A DNA stretch of 64,000 nucleotides from Clostridiales bacterium UBA6114 (GTDB taxonomy: Bacteria; Bacillota; Clostridia; Oscillospirales; Butyricicoccaceae). Positions 52,095 to 60,544 of the stretch are shown here, piece by piece (the first letter of the stretch is position 1; each line of letters begins with the position of its first letter). Position numbers and translations under genes: made by a program. Under the pieces are notes generated by a model. The model ran no database searches. It saw only the letters and a list, made by a program, of their open reading frames with translations, and had not been told where the DNA came from. The DNA is taken from the NCBI GenBank assembly GCA_002423435.1, contig DIWE01000036.1, forward strand, positions 1,073-65,072. The letters run 5' to 3'.

Positions 52095-53534
52095 TCATTT
52101 TGTTCTGTTGTAGACGACAAAACCGTTTGGAACCTTGCGCCCCTTTGTTTTGTTCGCCGCCGAGGGCCTGCTGATTTCGCGGCCGTTATAATACATCAGA
52201 CTTGACGAACCCCCGTCTAAGTTGCAGGCCTGGTATGCGCCGTAACGGTCCATAATTTGTGCGAGCTCGCCCACCGTGCAGCCGATGGAGTAGCCGGGCG
52301 CACGTCCGTCAACGATCAGGAGCAGAATTTCACCCTTTTTCGTCTGCCCGATCGCGGTTCTCGGCTGAATGCCCCATCCGGCCGATCCGGTGACAAGAAC
52401 TTCCCCGTCAATGATAAGGGCCGGCTTAAACTCGGCGGCATCGCGCAGCGAGGAATACGATTTGTAATTGCCGATGTTCAGTCTGTTGTTTTTGTCGAGT
52501 CCGATCGCCTTAAAGGAGTAACCCAGCGCTTCCTTCAGAAGCTCCCCGTCCGATATCACAAGGCCATAGGCATTGCCGCCGTCTCCTTTTCCGTTCGGAT
52601 CGTAAAAGCCGCTTGCGTTGATTGCAAGGACGGCATCATTATATTCGGCGATATCCCCGACGGTCGCACCTATCCGGTCAAAGCCCTGGCTTAAGCCCAG
52701 GCCGACGCGGGAGGGGTCTTTGATAATCGCAAGGGTGCCCACGTAGCCGTCCCCGGTAACTTTGATAATCGATATCGCATTCTCCGTATCTATTGCCAAA
52801 ACCTGATCCCCGTGCACCGTTTTGATGGATGTGCCCTGGTCCTTCAGGCCGGCTTTGTCAATAACCAGATATTTGTCCTCGTTAATAAATTCATCGGGGT
52901 GTTGATCCATAAAGTCGTTAAAGCTTTGCTGGTCGATTTCGCTGTAAATGTCCGCAAACTTGCGCTTCTCTTTTTCCCAGGGCAGATACAGGTCCTTCGG
53001 GTGGAAACCGGCCATATTCCAGTGGCTTGAAAGCCCGGACTGAAGCTCTTCGAGCTCACTGCTGTTTTGTACCACCCGATCGATGACGTTTCCGGGTATA
53101 AATAACGTTGCAAGCCATTGGTGATTTTTGGTTGTCATCGCGGTTTCTATGTAAATCGTGCGCCATTTCTCGATAAAAGGGATGTTGGAAAAGACGGCAA
53201 TGCAGTAGAAAACCGCGAGTGAAAGTAATACGGCGGATATTTTCTTAAACGCCCCGCCATGTGAGCGGGTTTTGCTTTGAGGGCTCCGCTGCTTTAGAAT
53301 CGCCTGAACATCATTGCGTATGGACTGCGCCGTCAGCTTCTCGTTGTAAGCATCGTTTTCGCCGCTGTGAATCTCCTCCCAGACGCGTTCAAATTCCTCG
53401 TCGGTTTCATATTGCCCGAGAGACGTCATATCAGGGGAAAACAGGTCCTCGCCAGGGGTTGTGCCGATATTGTGCGCAGAATGTAATATATCCTTGCCTG
53501 CGGCATATTTGTATATTTTTTTGGTTGGCTCCAA
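52095..53534 (-). CDS. Membrane protein with phosphodiester glycosidase (NAGPA) domain
   Basis: A 479-aa protein with a cytoplasmic N-terminal region (about 1-95), one membrane helix (about 96-117) and an external C-terminal NAGPA domain (about 280-478: VLAINASGFYDPNGKGDGGNA, PRTAIGQTKKGEILLLIVDG, LAQIMDRYGAYQACNLDGGS). This domain cleaves or remodels phosphodiester-linked sugars; bacterial forms act on envelope glycopolymers. The start is a TTG with GAGGTG 7 nt upstream. The first 60 residues, rich in Asp/Glu, have no known fold to me. A TATAAT lies close upstream, with a poor -35. Confidence 0.86.
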   Translation of the reverse strand: MEPTKKIYKYAAGKDILHSAHNIGTTPGEDLFSPDMTSLGQYETDEEFERVWEEIHSGENDAYNEKLTAQSIRNDVQAILKQRSPQSKTRSHGGAFKKISAVLLSLAVFYCIAVFSNIPFIEKWRTIYIETAMTTKNHQWLATLFIPGNVIDRVVQNSSELEELQSGLSSHWNMAGFHPKDLYLPWEKEKRKFADIYSEIDQQSFNDFMDQHPDEFINEDKYLVIDKAGLKDQGTSIKTVHGDQVLAIDTENAISIIKVTGDGYVGTLAIIKDPSRVGLGLSQGFDRIGATVGDIAEYNDAVLAINASGFYDPNGKGDGGNAYGLVISDGELLKEALGYSFKAIGLDKNNRLNIGNYKSYSSLRDAAEFKPALIIDGEVLVTGSAGWGIQPRTAIGQTKKGEILLLIVDGRAPGYSIGCTVGELAQIMDRYGAYQACNLDGGSSSLMYYNGREISRPSAANKTKGRKVPNGFVVYNRTK

Positions 53535-53883
53535 GGAAATGCACCTCGTTTTTTATTATAACATATCAGATCACAAAAGGGACACAGCTAATGTTTGACA
53601 GGTTTTTTTGCGACTTCTGCTTCCTAAATATATATTCGGCTGTCCGCATCCCCGGTATATCCGCATACGGGCCGGCCGAAGAAGTATGATTGTATTGACT
53701 CTGTCGTTTAGGAAAAAGTTTCAGTTCTCTTTCGATCTGCCGCAGGGCCGGGCGCCTGTGTTGTCGGTCTTCATGGGTAAATCATGCGTTCATTTCCACA
53801 TGATCTTCCTGAAAAGACATAAAAATATCCTGCCGTGAAACAATATGCCTAGACATAAATATGAAGAAGCATATTTTAATCCA

Positions 53884-53921
53884 AAAATGACGAGTGCGTC
53901 ATATGACACACTCGTCATTTT
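53884..53921. promoter_or_regulatory. 38-bp palindrome with nested dyads upstream of the ABC exporter
   Basis: AAAATGACGAGTG (53884-53896) pairs with CACTCGTCATTTT (53909-53921); the centre GTCATATGAC (53898-53907) is itself a palindrome. Within it two overlapping smaller dyads can be read (ATGACG-N4-CGTCAT and ATGAC-N6-GTCAT), typical of a site that binds two repressor dimers. It lies 70 bp before the ABC gene. The rest of the 53535-53990 gap shows nothing I can support. Confidence 0.55.
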
Positions 53922-53990
53922 GAAAGCGGAACCTATTAAGAAGGGGTATCGGCGTATCGGAATACAATTCTTGGTCGGGGGTCAGAATCC

Positions 53991-54872
53991 ATGAATGTCA
54001 TTCAACTGAAAAATCTTACGAAAAACTACGGCGGGGCAAGAGGCATCGTCGACATAAACCTTGACGTGGGGGAGGGGGAGATATTCGGTTTTATCGGGCC
54101 GAACGGCGCCGGCAAATCGACGACCATCCGGACGCTGCTCGGGCTTTTGCACCCGACAAGCGGCAGCGCCGAGATTTTCGGCAAGGACTGCGGCAGATTC
54201 CCGGAAGCGCGTAAAGAAGTGGGGTATCTGCCGAGCGAAGTGTTTTATTATGACAACATGAGGGTGATCGATCTCCTCAAATATTCCGCGAGCTTCTACA
54301 AAAAGGATTACACCAAGCGGATAAACGAGCTTGCTGAAGTCATGGATCTCGATCTTAGAAAGAAGATAGACGACCTTTCTTTCGGCAATAAAAAGAAGGT
54401 CGGCATTGTCCAGGGGCTTTTGCACGAGCCGAGGCTCATCATACTCGACGAGCCGACGAGCGGCCTTGACCCGCTGATGCAGCAGAAATTCTTCGACCTT
54501 ATCACACAGGAAAATCAAAAGGGCGCGACTGTGTTCTTTTCCTCGCATATTCTCGGCGAGGTCCAGAGGATGTGCGGCCGGGTGGCGTTTATCAAAGACG
54601 GCAAAATCATAAAGCTTGAAAAAATGAGCACCCTTCGTGAGGACAGCTACAAAAGCTTCAAGATTGAAGCGAGAGCCGACATCGCGAAGGATTTTTTCGA
54701 TATGGGCGGCGTGAGCAAGCTTGTAATCAAAGGGAATACGGCCGATTTTATGTTTAAAGGCAATATCAATACCATTATGAAAAGAATCGCGGAGATTGAA
54801 CTTTTTAACATATCGATTTACGAGCCCGACCTGGAGGAGATCTTCATGCACTATTACGCGAGGGAGGGTTAA
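53991..54872 (+). CDS. ABC exporter ATP-binding protein
   Basis: The ATPase of an ABC-2-type exporter, 293 aa. Walker A GPNGAGKST (about 36-44), Walker B LIILDEPTSGLDP and the switch region FSSHILGEV are normal. The signature is LSFGNKKKVGI, a variant of LSGGQ often seen in this subfamily. A C-terminal extension of about 80 residues follows (RADIAKDFFDMGGVSKLVIK). The ribosome site is GGGGG, 8-9 nt upstream. Two permease genes follow at 5 and 34 bp, making a complete exporter whose substrate (antibiotic, lantibiotic or other) is unknown. Confidence 0.92.
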   Translation: MNVIQLKNLTKNYGGARGIVDINLDVGEGEIFGFIGPNGAGKSTTIRTLLGLLHPTSGSAEIFGKDCGRFPEARKEVGYLPSEVFYYDNMRVIDLLKYSASFYKKDYTKRINELAEVMDLDLRKKIDDLSFGNKKKVGIVQGLLHEPRLIILDEPTSGLDPLMQQKFFDLITQENQKGATVFFSSHILGEVQRMCGRVAFIKDGKIIKLEKMSTLREDSYKSFKIEARADIAKDFFDMGGVSKLVIKGNTADFMFKGNINTIMKRIAEIELFNISIYEPDLEEIFMHYYAREG

Positions 54873-54877
54873 ACGAT

Positions 54878-55678
54878 ATGAATATGTATTGGCACGAGCT
54901 GAAATCCCTCCGAAAATCCACGATTCTCTGGACGTGCGCGATGATTTCACTCGCCGCCCTTTATCTTTCCATCTATCCCTCTATAGCAAGCGACGCCGCC
55001 GATTTCAGGAAGCTTCTTTCCGGGTACCCTCCGCAGATCCGGGCAATGCTCGGCATTTCGCTTGACTCGATCACCTCGCTTCTGGGCTTTTACTCGATGA
55101 CCTTTTCTTTTATCGCGCTTTTGGGCGCCATTCAGGCAATGAATCTCGGCGTCTCTGTCCTTTCAAAGGAAACGCGTGAAAAGACGGCGGACTTTCTTCT
55201 CACAAAGCATGTCTCGCGCCGGGCGATTGTCACCTCGAAGCTTCTGGCAGCGCTTACCATGCTTATTATCACCAACATCATTTATGATGCGGTCGCCGCC
55301 GCTTTTGCAAACCTTGTCAAAACAGAGGATTACCGCATAAGGCTGTTTTTCATGATAAATTTAACGTTGTTTTTTGTCCAGCTCATTTTTTTCACAATCG
55401 GTATTGCGCTTTCGGTGATCATTCCGAAACTCAAATCGGTGCTTCCGGTATCGCTCGGCGTCGTTTTCGGATTTTTCTTTATCGGGGCTCTTCTAGCCTC
55501 CGGCGAAAACGATATCGCGCGCTTTTTCTCCCCATTTAAATACTTCAATTCTGCTTATATCATTCAAAATTCCGGCTATGAGACGCCTTATCTGCTGACC
55601 GGCGCTATTGTTGTTATACTTGCAATTGCGGCAACTTATATGATTTATGCAAAAAAGGATATCCACGCCGCAAGCTGA
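54878..55678 (+). CDS. ABC-2 type exporter permease, subunit 1
   Basis: A 266-aa membrane protein with six predicted helices and the ABC-2 pattern: a first helix after the LRKSTILWT start, then a cytoplasmic stretch (SVLSKETREKTADFLLTKHV) that couples to the ATPase, and hydrophobic pairs to the C-terminus. GAGGG lies 9 nt before the ATG. It is paralogous in layout to the next gene, so the exporter is probably a heterodimer of the two with two ATPases. Confidence 0.9.
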   Translation: MNMYWHELKSLRKSTILWTCAMISLAALYLSIYPSIASDAADFRKLLSGYPPQIRAMLGISLDSITSLLGFYSMTFSFIALLGAIQAMNLGVSVLSKETREKTADFLLTKHVSRRAIVTSKLLAALTMLIITNIIYDAVAAAFANLVKTEDYRIRLFFMINLTLFFVQLIFFTIGIALSVIIPKLKSVLPVSLGVVFGFFFIGALLASGENDIARFFSPFKYFNSAYIIQNSGYETPYLLTGAIVVILAIAATYMIYAKKDIHAAS

Positions 55679-55712
55679 TTTGCCTGCGGTCTTTTGAAAA
55701 GGAGCTCCGATC

Positions 55713-56507
55713 GTGAATGTTTTTTTTAGGGAATTAAAGGCAAACAGAAGGGCATTGCTCATATGGAGCGCATGCATGTTCCTTTTGGTGGCGAGCGGTA
55801 TGGGCAAATATACGGCTTATTCGTCGGGCGGGCAGAACGCGGATATTTTTAATACCATGCCCTATTCGCTCAAAGCGCTTTTGGGAATCGGTTCGTTTGA
55901 TGTCACCACCATGTCCGGTTATTTTGCATTGTTGTTTCTTTACATTGAGCTTGCGGCAGCCATCCACGCCGTACTGCTCGGCGCGGGTATCGTTGCCAAG
56001 GAAGAACGCGACAAAACGAGCGAATTCCTGATGACCAAACCCATTTCCAGAACTACCGTCATCACCGGGAAGCTCTTCACGGCGTTTGTAAACGTTGTCG
56101 TTTTGAATATTGTATCGCTTGTTTCTTCGATCGCTATGGTTTCCCTTTATAATAAGGGACAAGATATTTCAAGTGAAATCGCACTGTTTCTGCTAAGCAT
56201 GTTTATTGTCCAGCTCATATTTTTGTCGCTTGGTGCCGCGCTTGCAGCCTCGATGAAAAATCCAAAAGCCTCCGGTTCACTTGCCGCCGGGATACTGTTT
56301 GCCGCGTTTGTGATTTCCAAAATAACGGATCTGACGGACAGGGTAAACTTCTTAAACCTGTTTTCACCTTTTAAATATTTTAATTATAAAGATCTTGTGG
56401 AGGGCGACGGCCTTAACATAACAATTGTTGTCCTTTCGCTTTTGCTTGTAGCCGTATTTTCTGTTTCAACCTATTACTTTTACCCCAGAAGAGACCTGCA
56501 TGTATAG
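55713..56507 (+). CDS. ABC-2 type exporter permease, subunit 2
   Basis: A 264-aa membrane protein with six predicted helices and the same coupling-loop pattern as its neighbour (AKEERDKTSEFLMTKPISRT). The start is a GTG with AAAAGGAG 8 nt upstream. It ends the exporter operon and is convergent with the permease-prefix gene at 50 bp. Confidence 0.9.
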   Translation: MNVFFRELKANRRALLIWSACMFLLVASGMGKYTAYSSGGQNADIFNTMPYSLKALLGIGSFDVTTMSGYFALLFLYIELAAAIHAVLLGAGIVAKEERDKTSEFLMTKPISRTTVITGKLFTAFVNVVVLNIVSLVSSIAMVSLYNKGQDISSEIALFLLSMFIVQLIFLSLGAALAASMKNPKASGSLAAGILFAAFVISKITDLTDRVNFLNLFSPFKYFNYKDLVEGDGLNITIVVLSLLLVAVFSVSTYYFYPRRDLHV

Positions 56508-56558
56508 CGGGAAAACTCCGGCACGGGCCGGCGCGGGTAAGGGTACTGCGGCGAATAA

Positions 56559-57914
56559 TTATTGAAAATTAAAAATCAGCGGAAAAGCGAACGCCACAAC
56601 CGCCGTCCAAACAGCGTAGACATAAAGATAGGAGGTCTGCCATCTCTCAAGCAGGCTAAATTCAATCTTTTTCCTGAAGAAACAAGGATATAGAACAGCC
56701 AATCCTCCCAGGTTCACCATCAAGACCAGATTCTCGCCAAGCGCGGCAATTTTATTTGGAGATATACCGAATGCCGAAAGCCTGTAAACAATTGCAGAAA
56801 GCGCGACGAAATTGATTATCAGCGCCATAATAATAAGGGCAAGGTTCATATAATCAAAAAAGTTCGGCGCGTCGTTTAAGCCCCTTGCCGATATAACGTA
56901 TAGTACGAGACCGAGGACGAGGACAAGCATGAGGTCAAATCCAATCAAAAAGTTCCTTTCACCATAAGGGCTTTTCGCTGTAATAATCATCGCAATCGAG
57001 AAGGCTGCCATGCTTGCCAGAAAAAGTGGGCTGAATATTTTTGCGAGGACCGGTGCGAAGTTTTCGACGATACTTTTTTTGGCTTCAACCAGATAAATCG
57101 CGATCATTGCGGCGGCGCACCCGCCGTAAACAAAAAAATATTCTCCGATAAACCGGGAAAGATCTATTTTTATCGTGCTGAATATGATTCCGAGAAACAG
57201 TCCCAAAGCGATGATCCCGCATAAAACCAGAACACCGTAAATGATGGTTTCGCCAGTAAAACGCAGAAAATCCATCCTGCCTTTGCTGCCGCTGAAACCC
57301 TTGCCGATATATACGATGCCGACGACGAGCCATAATAGAATCGGGAGATGAATCCCCGTTAATAACTCCGTATTGCCGGGAGCATAGGAGGGATATAGAT
57401 TCAAGATGATTGCCGACAGGCAAAAAAACCCCATTGTTGAAACGGCATATTTCCAGTTTAATTTTCGGGTAAGTAAAAAATATAACGCGATAAACGGAAA
57501 TAGAAACAGGCTGAGATTTTTAAAATAAAATAAAGTGTAATCCGGGTTTTGAAACTGGTATCCGAACAGTTCGGGGATTTTAGCCAGAGTTCCCGCAAGA
57601 AGGGAAAAAACAACGACCATAGAAATGTTCCGGCGGTTTTTTCGCTCCGAATCCCTGTCGACCCGATCGACCAACAGGTTTTTCCAAAAGGATGTCATAT
57701 TGATCTTCGAGTATTCGCTGGAAATAGCGTTGACATTGCCCAGGCGTTTTATGCTGATGATAAAGGCCTCGTCCTGTGTAAGCCCTGATTCGGTCAAATC
57801 ATCAATCTCGTCCCTCAGGTGGCTTTCAAGTTCCATTACATCGTTCTCTTTCAGCTTTCCGCTGGAGCGTAAATGATCGCTCCATGAGCGGATATTTGAT
57901 TCCAAATCAAACAT
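56559..57914 (-). CDS. Permease prefix domain 1-containing membrane protein
   Basis: A 451-aa protein. Residues about 1-70 form the soluble permease prefix domain (IRSWSDHLRSSGKLKENDVM; ESHLRDEIDDLTESGLTQDE; a DUF1700-like helical bundle). The rest holds about ten hydrophobic helices with no catalytic motif. Such proteins usually follow a padR gene, as here, and may act as membrane partners of the regulator's response. The ATG at 57914 has GGAGG 5 nt upstream, and this ribosome site is the terminal part of the tandemly duplicated intergenic unit. Confidence 0.83.
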   Translation of the reverse strand: MFDLESNIRSWSDHLRSSGKLKENDVMELESHLRDEIDDLTESGLTQDEAFIISIKRLGNVNAISSEYSKINMTSFWKNLLVDRVDRDSERKNRRNISMVVVFSLLAGTLAKIPELFGYQFQNPDYTLFYFKNLSLFLFPFIALYFLLTRKLNWKYAVSTMGFFCLSAIILNLYPSYAPGNTELLTGIHLPILLWLVVGIVYIGKGFSGSKGRMDFLRFTGETIIYGVLVLCGIIALGLFLGIIFSTIKIDLSRFIGEYFFVYGGCAAAMIAIYLVEAKKSIVENFAPVLAKIFSPLFLASMAAFSIAMIITAKSPYGERNFLIGFDLMLVLVLGLVLYVISARGLNDAPNFFDYMNLALIIMALIINFVALSAIVYRLSAFGISPNKIAALGENLVLMVNLGGLAVLYPCFFRKKIEFSLLERWQTSYLYVYAVWTAVVAFAFPLIFNFQ

Positions 57915-57916
57915 GT

Positions 57917-58180
57917 TAACCTCCATTCGTTCCGCGCACAAATAAGCTATCAAAACCTCACAAACGAATGGAGGTTAATGGCATGTGCCGCGGTTGCCGC
58001 TTTAAGGCGAGCGGCACGCCTTTTAATTGTTAGCGTGATTTTTCACGCTAACCTCCATTCGTTCCGCGCACAAATAAGCTATCAAAAACCTCACAAACGA
58101 ATGGAGGTTAATGGCATGTGCCGCGGTTGCCGCTTTCGGCGAGCGGCACGCCTTTTAATTGTTAGCGTGATTTTTCACGC
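57917..58180. repeat. Tandem duplication of a 132-bp unit between padR and the permease-prefix gene
   Basis: Copy 1 is 57917-58048 and copy 2 is 58049-58180; they differ by one inserted and one deleted base and one local change. Each holds a 13-bp dyad (ACCTCCATTCGTT / AACGAATGGAGGT), a GC-rich stem and a perfect TTAGCGTGA-N4-TCACGCTAA stem. On the minus strand each unit carries GGAGG before a GTG-started seven-codon frame in the last stem. Copy 2 contains the last codons of padR. Confidence 0.9.
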
Positions 58181-58526
58181 TAACCTCCTCATATTGGCCG
58201 GTGAGATCTCTGGTTTTTTCGAGAGTAGAACTCACTATTTGCCATTGTTTCATTTGAATTTCCAATTCTTTTAATCCGGCCTGTGTAATCGTATAGTATT
58301 TTCGGTTTCGGCCCGTTTCGGAGGCTTTCCAGTAAGATTCTATCAATTGCTGTTCCTCCAGGCGATGTAAAACCGGATAAAGCATGCCCTCTGTCCAGAC
58401 GATTTCATTTTTTGACAGCTCTTTTACTTTTTTTATAATGGAATAACCATAGCTGTCATTTTCTTTTAAAATAGCAAGAACCAGAGGCGTTGCAGAGGCG
58501 GCCGTCAAATCTTTTGAGACATTCAT
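58155..58526 (-). CDS. PadR-family transcriptional regulator
   Basis: A winged-helix repressor of 123 aa (ATPLVLAILKENDSYGYSII; then WTEGMLYPVLHRLEEQQLIE and TGRNRKYYTITQAGLKELE). The C-terminus (EEVSVKNHANN) is encoded inside the duplicated unit. AAGGAGG precedes the ATG at 58526. The promoter is buried in a 43-bp palindrome upstream, so it almost certainly represses itself and the downstream membrane protein. PadR/permease-prefix pairs are a common Firmicutes module. Confidence 0.92.
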   Translation of the reverse strand: MNVSKDLTAASATPLVLAILKENDSYGYSIIKKVKELSKNEIVWTEGMLYPVLHRLEEQQLIESYWKASETGRNRKYYTITQAGLKELEIQMKQWQIVSSTLEKTRDLTGQYEEVSVKNHANN

Positions 58527-58540
58527 GAATCTCCTCCTTA

Positions 58541-58589
58541 TACCTAGCGGTTCTATGTATAATATACATAGAACCGCTAGGTATGTCAA
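58541..58589 (-). promoter_or_regulatory. PadR promoter embedded in a 43-bp palindromic operator
   Basis: On the minus strand TTGACA (58584-58589), 17 nt, TATATT (58561-58566). The perfect dyad 58541-58560 / 58564-58583 with a 3-nt centre covers the spacer, the -10 and the start region. Its core ATGTAT-AAT-ATACAT matches the known ATGT/ACAT half-sites of PadR proteins. Confidence 0.85.
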
Positions 58590-58632
58590 CACAAAAAAGA
58601 TGAAAGCTCTTATTTATGTTCTTCTGACAATT

Positions 58633-58836
58633 TTATTTTGAGATAAACAATTCATCTACGGTTACTTGCAGTGCCTTCGCCAGCCTGAAAGCTAAAGAGA
58701 GCGTAGGGTCATATTTGTTATTTTCAATAGCATTGATCGTTTGCCTTGATACTTTACATATCTTTGCTAATTCTTCCTGGGACATATTCTTTTCTTTTCT
58801 GTATTGCTTGATGTTATTATCCATTTTAATTGCCAT
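58633..58836 (-). CDS. Small XRE-family regulator
   Basis: A 67-aa protein that is essentially only a helix-turn-helix (IKQYRKEKNMSQEELAKICK, then VSRQTINAIENNKYDPTLSL). Proteins of this size are typical autorepressors paired with a membrane protein. The start is uncertain: ATG 58836 overlaps the upstream gene by 11 nt and touches AAGG, while ATG 58824 gives the more usual N-terminus MDNNIKQYR but is 13 nt from it. It is the second gene of a two-gene operon. Confidence 0.88.
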   Translation of the reverse strand: MAIKMDNNIKQYRKEKNMSQEELAKICKVSRQTINAIENNKYDPTLSLAFRLAKALQVTVDELFISK

Positions 58837-59158
58837 ACCTTCGTTTATTCACAGAAAGGCTTATGGTGAATAAAATAGCGATTAGGCCTAAAGAAACGAT
58901 CGGTGTGTTTTCAACGGCGAAGTTACCGTACTTTTCAAAGAATATCGTATAAATGACATCAACAAATAATATCCCGGTGTAAATTAAAAAAGTGTGTGTA
59001 CAGGTTTTTAATAAAATATGTTTCCGACGCTCATCACCTTGCCTGGCAATCGATATCAGCATAAAGACAGTGCAAACGGCCGATAAAATTAAAATAATAT
59101 AAGCGGCGTATACAGTAACTATTTGAAAAGTCTGCACGTCGGACAAATTTGTATCCAC
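58826..59158 (-). CDS. Small multi-pass membrane protein paired with XRE regulator
   Basis: A 110-aa membrane protein with three predicted helices (about 9-33, 47-68 and 80-101), no catalytic motif and a basic C-terminal end (NKRRYGN). The function is unknown; similar proteins accompany small XRE repressors in Firmicutes. I chose the GTG at 59158 because GGAGG lies 8 nt upstream. The 3' end overlaps the regulator gene, so they are translationally coupled. Confidence 0.75.
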   Translation of the reverse strand: MDTNLSDVQTFQIVTVYAAYIILILSAVCTVFMLISIARQGDERRKHILLKTCTHTFLIYTGILFVDVIYTIFFEKYGNFAVENTPIVSLGLIAILFTISLSVNKRRYGN

Positions 59159-59174
59159 AAATAATACCTCCTTA

Positions 59175-59241
59175 AATGTCAAAAGTATTTTACATTCATA
59201 GTATAGCATAGAATCTCAGAATGTCAAAAGTTTTTTACATT
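59175..59241 (-). promoter_or_regulatory. Promoter with two operator copies for the XRE/membrane protein operon
   Basis: On the minus strand TTGACA (59222-59227), 16 nt, TATACT (59200-59205). Two near-identical 22-bp sites (59175-59196 and 59220-59241; pattern TGTAAAA-N2-CTTTTGACA) flank the -10; one covers the -35 and the other lies just downstream of the start. This is the geometry of an autorepressed operon. Confidence 0.7.
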
Positions 59242-59449
59242 TTTATATAAAAAAGCAGACTGTATTTCAAGTCTCCCGCAATACTCTTTATATATAGGGC
59301 TTAATATTTTTGGATAAGTGCAACATTATCTAAACCCTTTGCTAGCGGGTTTGCCTTTTTATCGCTCAAAATAAAGTCACCTTTCAATTTCTATTCGTTT
59401 TGTTCGCCAAATTAAAGGTCAATACTACAAAACGAATTCCTGTTTGTGT

Positions 59450-60517
59450 CTACTGCGGCGGCTCATATAACGTTTTAAGGGAGCCCAGACCGGAAACGGC
59501 GACCTCCCATTGGCCGCTCGTCGTTTGGAGCCAGTCCGCGATTTTCCGGGCCGGATGGTCCGCCGGCAGGTCTTTACGAACGACCGCGTAATAATTGATC
59601 GCAAGCGGGTACTCCTTTGACAAAATTGTTTCCGGTGTCGGATTAACCCCGTCAAATGCAAGCGCTTTGATATCCATTGCTTCCCCCATCACACTCTGGG
59701 AAATCTGTATGTAGTAGTAAAGCGTATAGCCGAGCGTATATGCGTTTTCCTCGCCTTCGCCCGCGAAATACTTGTAATCCTCCACCATTTGCAGCATTCC
59801 GTTCATATCCCGCTCCATGTAGTTCTCCTCGACGGCCGGGTTTATCCTTTTGTCCCCGAGCACCAGATTATTCATCTGCGCTTGAGAACCGGAATCGGCG
59901 TTGCGGCAAATTGGCACGATGCGCCCGCTCTTGCCTCCGAGCTCGGACCAGTTGGTTATAGACATGTCGGAATAAATCTGCTGTACCTGGGAGGCATCGA
60001 TATTGTTTGCGGGATTGTTCTCGTGTGTAATAAACACAAGCGCTTCGGCGCCGATGGGGATATACTCCAGCTCCGTTCCGACGCTTTTTGCCAGCTCTCC
60101 GACCTCTTTTGAGGGGTCCGGGACAAGGATTAAATCGACGTCTCCATTGATCAGCAGCTCATAGGACTTCACGGTCTTGGATGCCTTTTCCGGAAGGCCC
60201 GGCCACCGGTCTTCCTTGTTGTCCGACTGTAAAAACATCCTTTTATAGATTCCCTGTACGAGCGGCAGGGTGGAGGTCGAGCCGTCGATGCGCGGATAGT
60301 TTTCCGCCGTGATGCCGATGGCGGCGGCGTCCTCCGACGGGGTCGGAATAATTGCCTGCACAGCCGTGCTTTGCACTGCCGGTGTCTGAGACTGTGCCGG
60401 ATCTTCAAAGTTCTCGGTTCCCGAACAGCCCTGCATCAAAAACAGGAGTACCGTGACAAGCATGAAGCGCGCCGTGACTTTCAATATCGCAGAAATTTTT
60501 GGTTTGGTTATTATCAT
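59450..60517 (-). CDS. PstS-like phosphate/anion-binding lipoprotein
   Basis: A 355-aa extracellular binding protein. The signal peptide ends in LMQGC with Cys31 as lipid anchor, then a Thr/Pro/Gln-rich linker, then a PBP-like fold of the PstS type (RIDGSTSTLPLVQGIYKRMF near 76-95; SDMSITNWSELGGKSGRIVP; RNADSGSQAQMNNLVLG). No pstC, pstA, pstB or phoU is nearby, so it is either an orphan receptor or binds another ligand. AAGGAGG lies 7 nt before the ATG. Confidence 0.86.
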   Translation of the reverse strand: MIITKPKISAILKVTARFMLVTVLLFLMQGCSGTENFEDPAQSQTPAVQSTAVQAIIPTPSEDAAAIGITAENYPRIDGSTSTLPLVQGIYKRMFLQSDNKEDRWPGLPEKASKTVKSYELLINGDVDLILVPDPSKEVGELAKSVGTELEYIPIGAEALVFITHENNPANNIDASQVQQIYSDMSITNWSELGGKSGRIVPICRNADSGSQAQMNNLVLGDKRINPAVEENYMERDMNGMLQMVEDYKYFAGEGEENAYTLGYTLYYYIQISQSVMGEAMDIKALAFDGVNPTPETILSKEYPLAINYYAVVRKDLPADHPARKIADWLQTTSGQWEVAVSGLGSLKTLYEPPQ

Positions 60518-60544
60518 CTTCTTTCCTCCTTGAAAGTTGATTTT

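Noticed and set aside
53608..53838. 76-codon frame in the gap before the ABC exporter
   Set aside because: No ribosome site and no protein-like composition or conserved motif.
57978..58274. 98-codon plus-strand frame across the duplicated unit
   Set aside because: It has GGAGG 3 nt from an ATG, but its internal repeat is only the translation of the DNA duplication and it runs antisense into padR. I kept it as part of the repeat finding, not as a gene.
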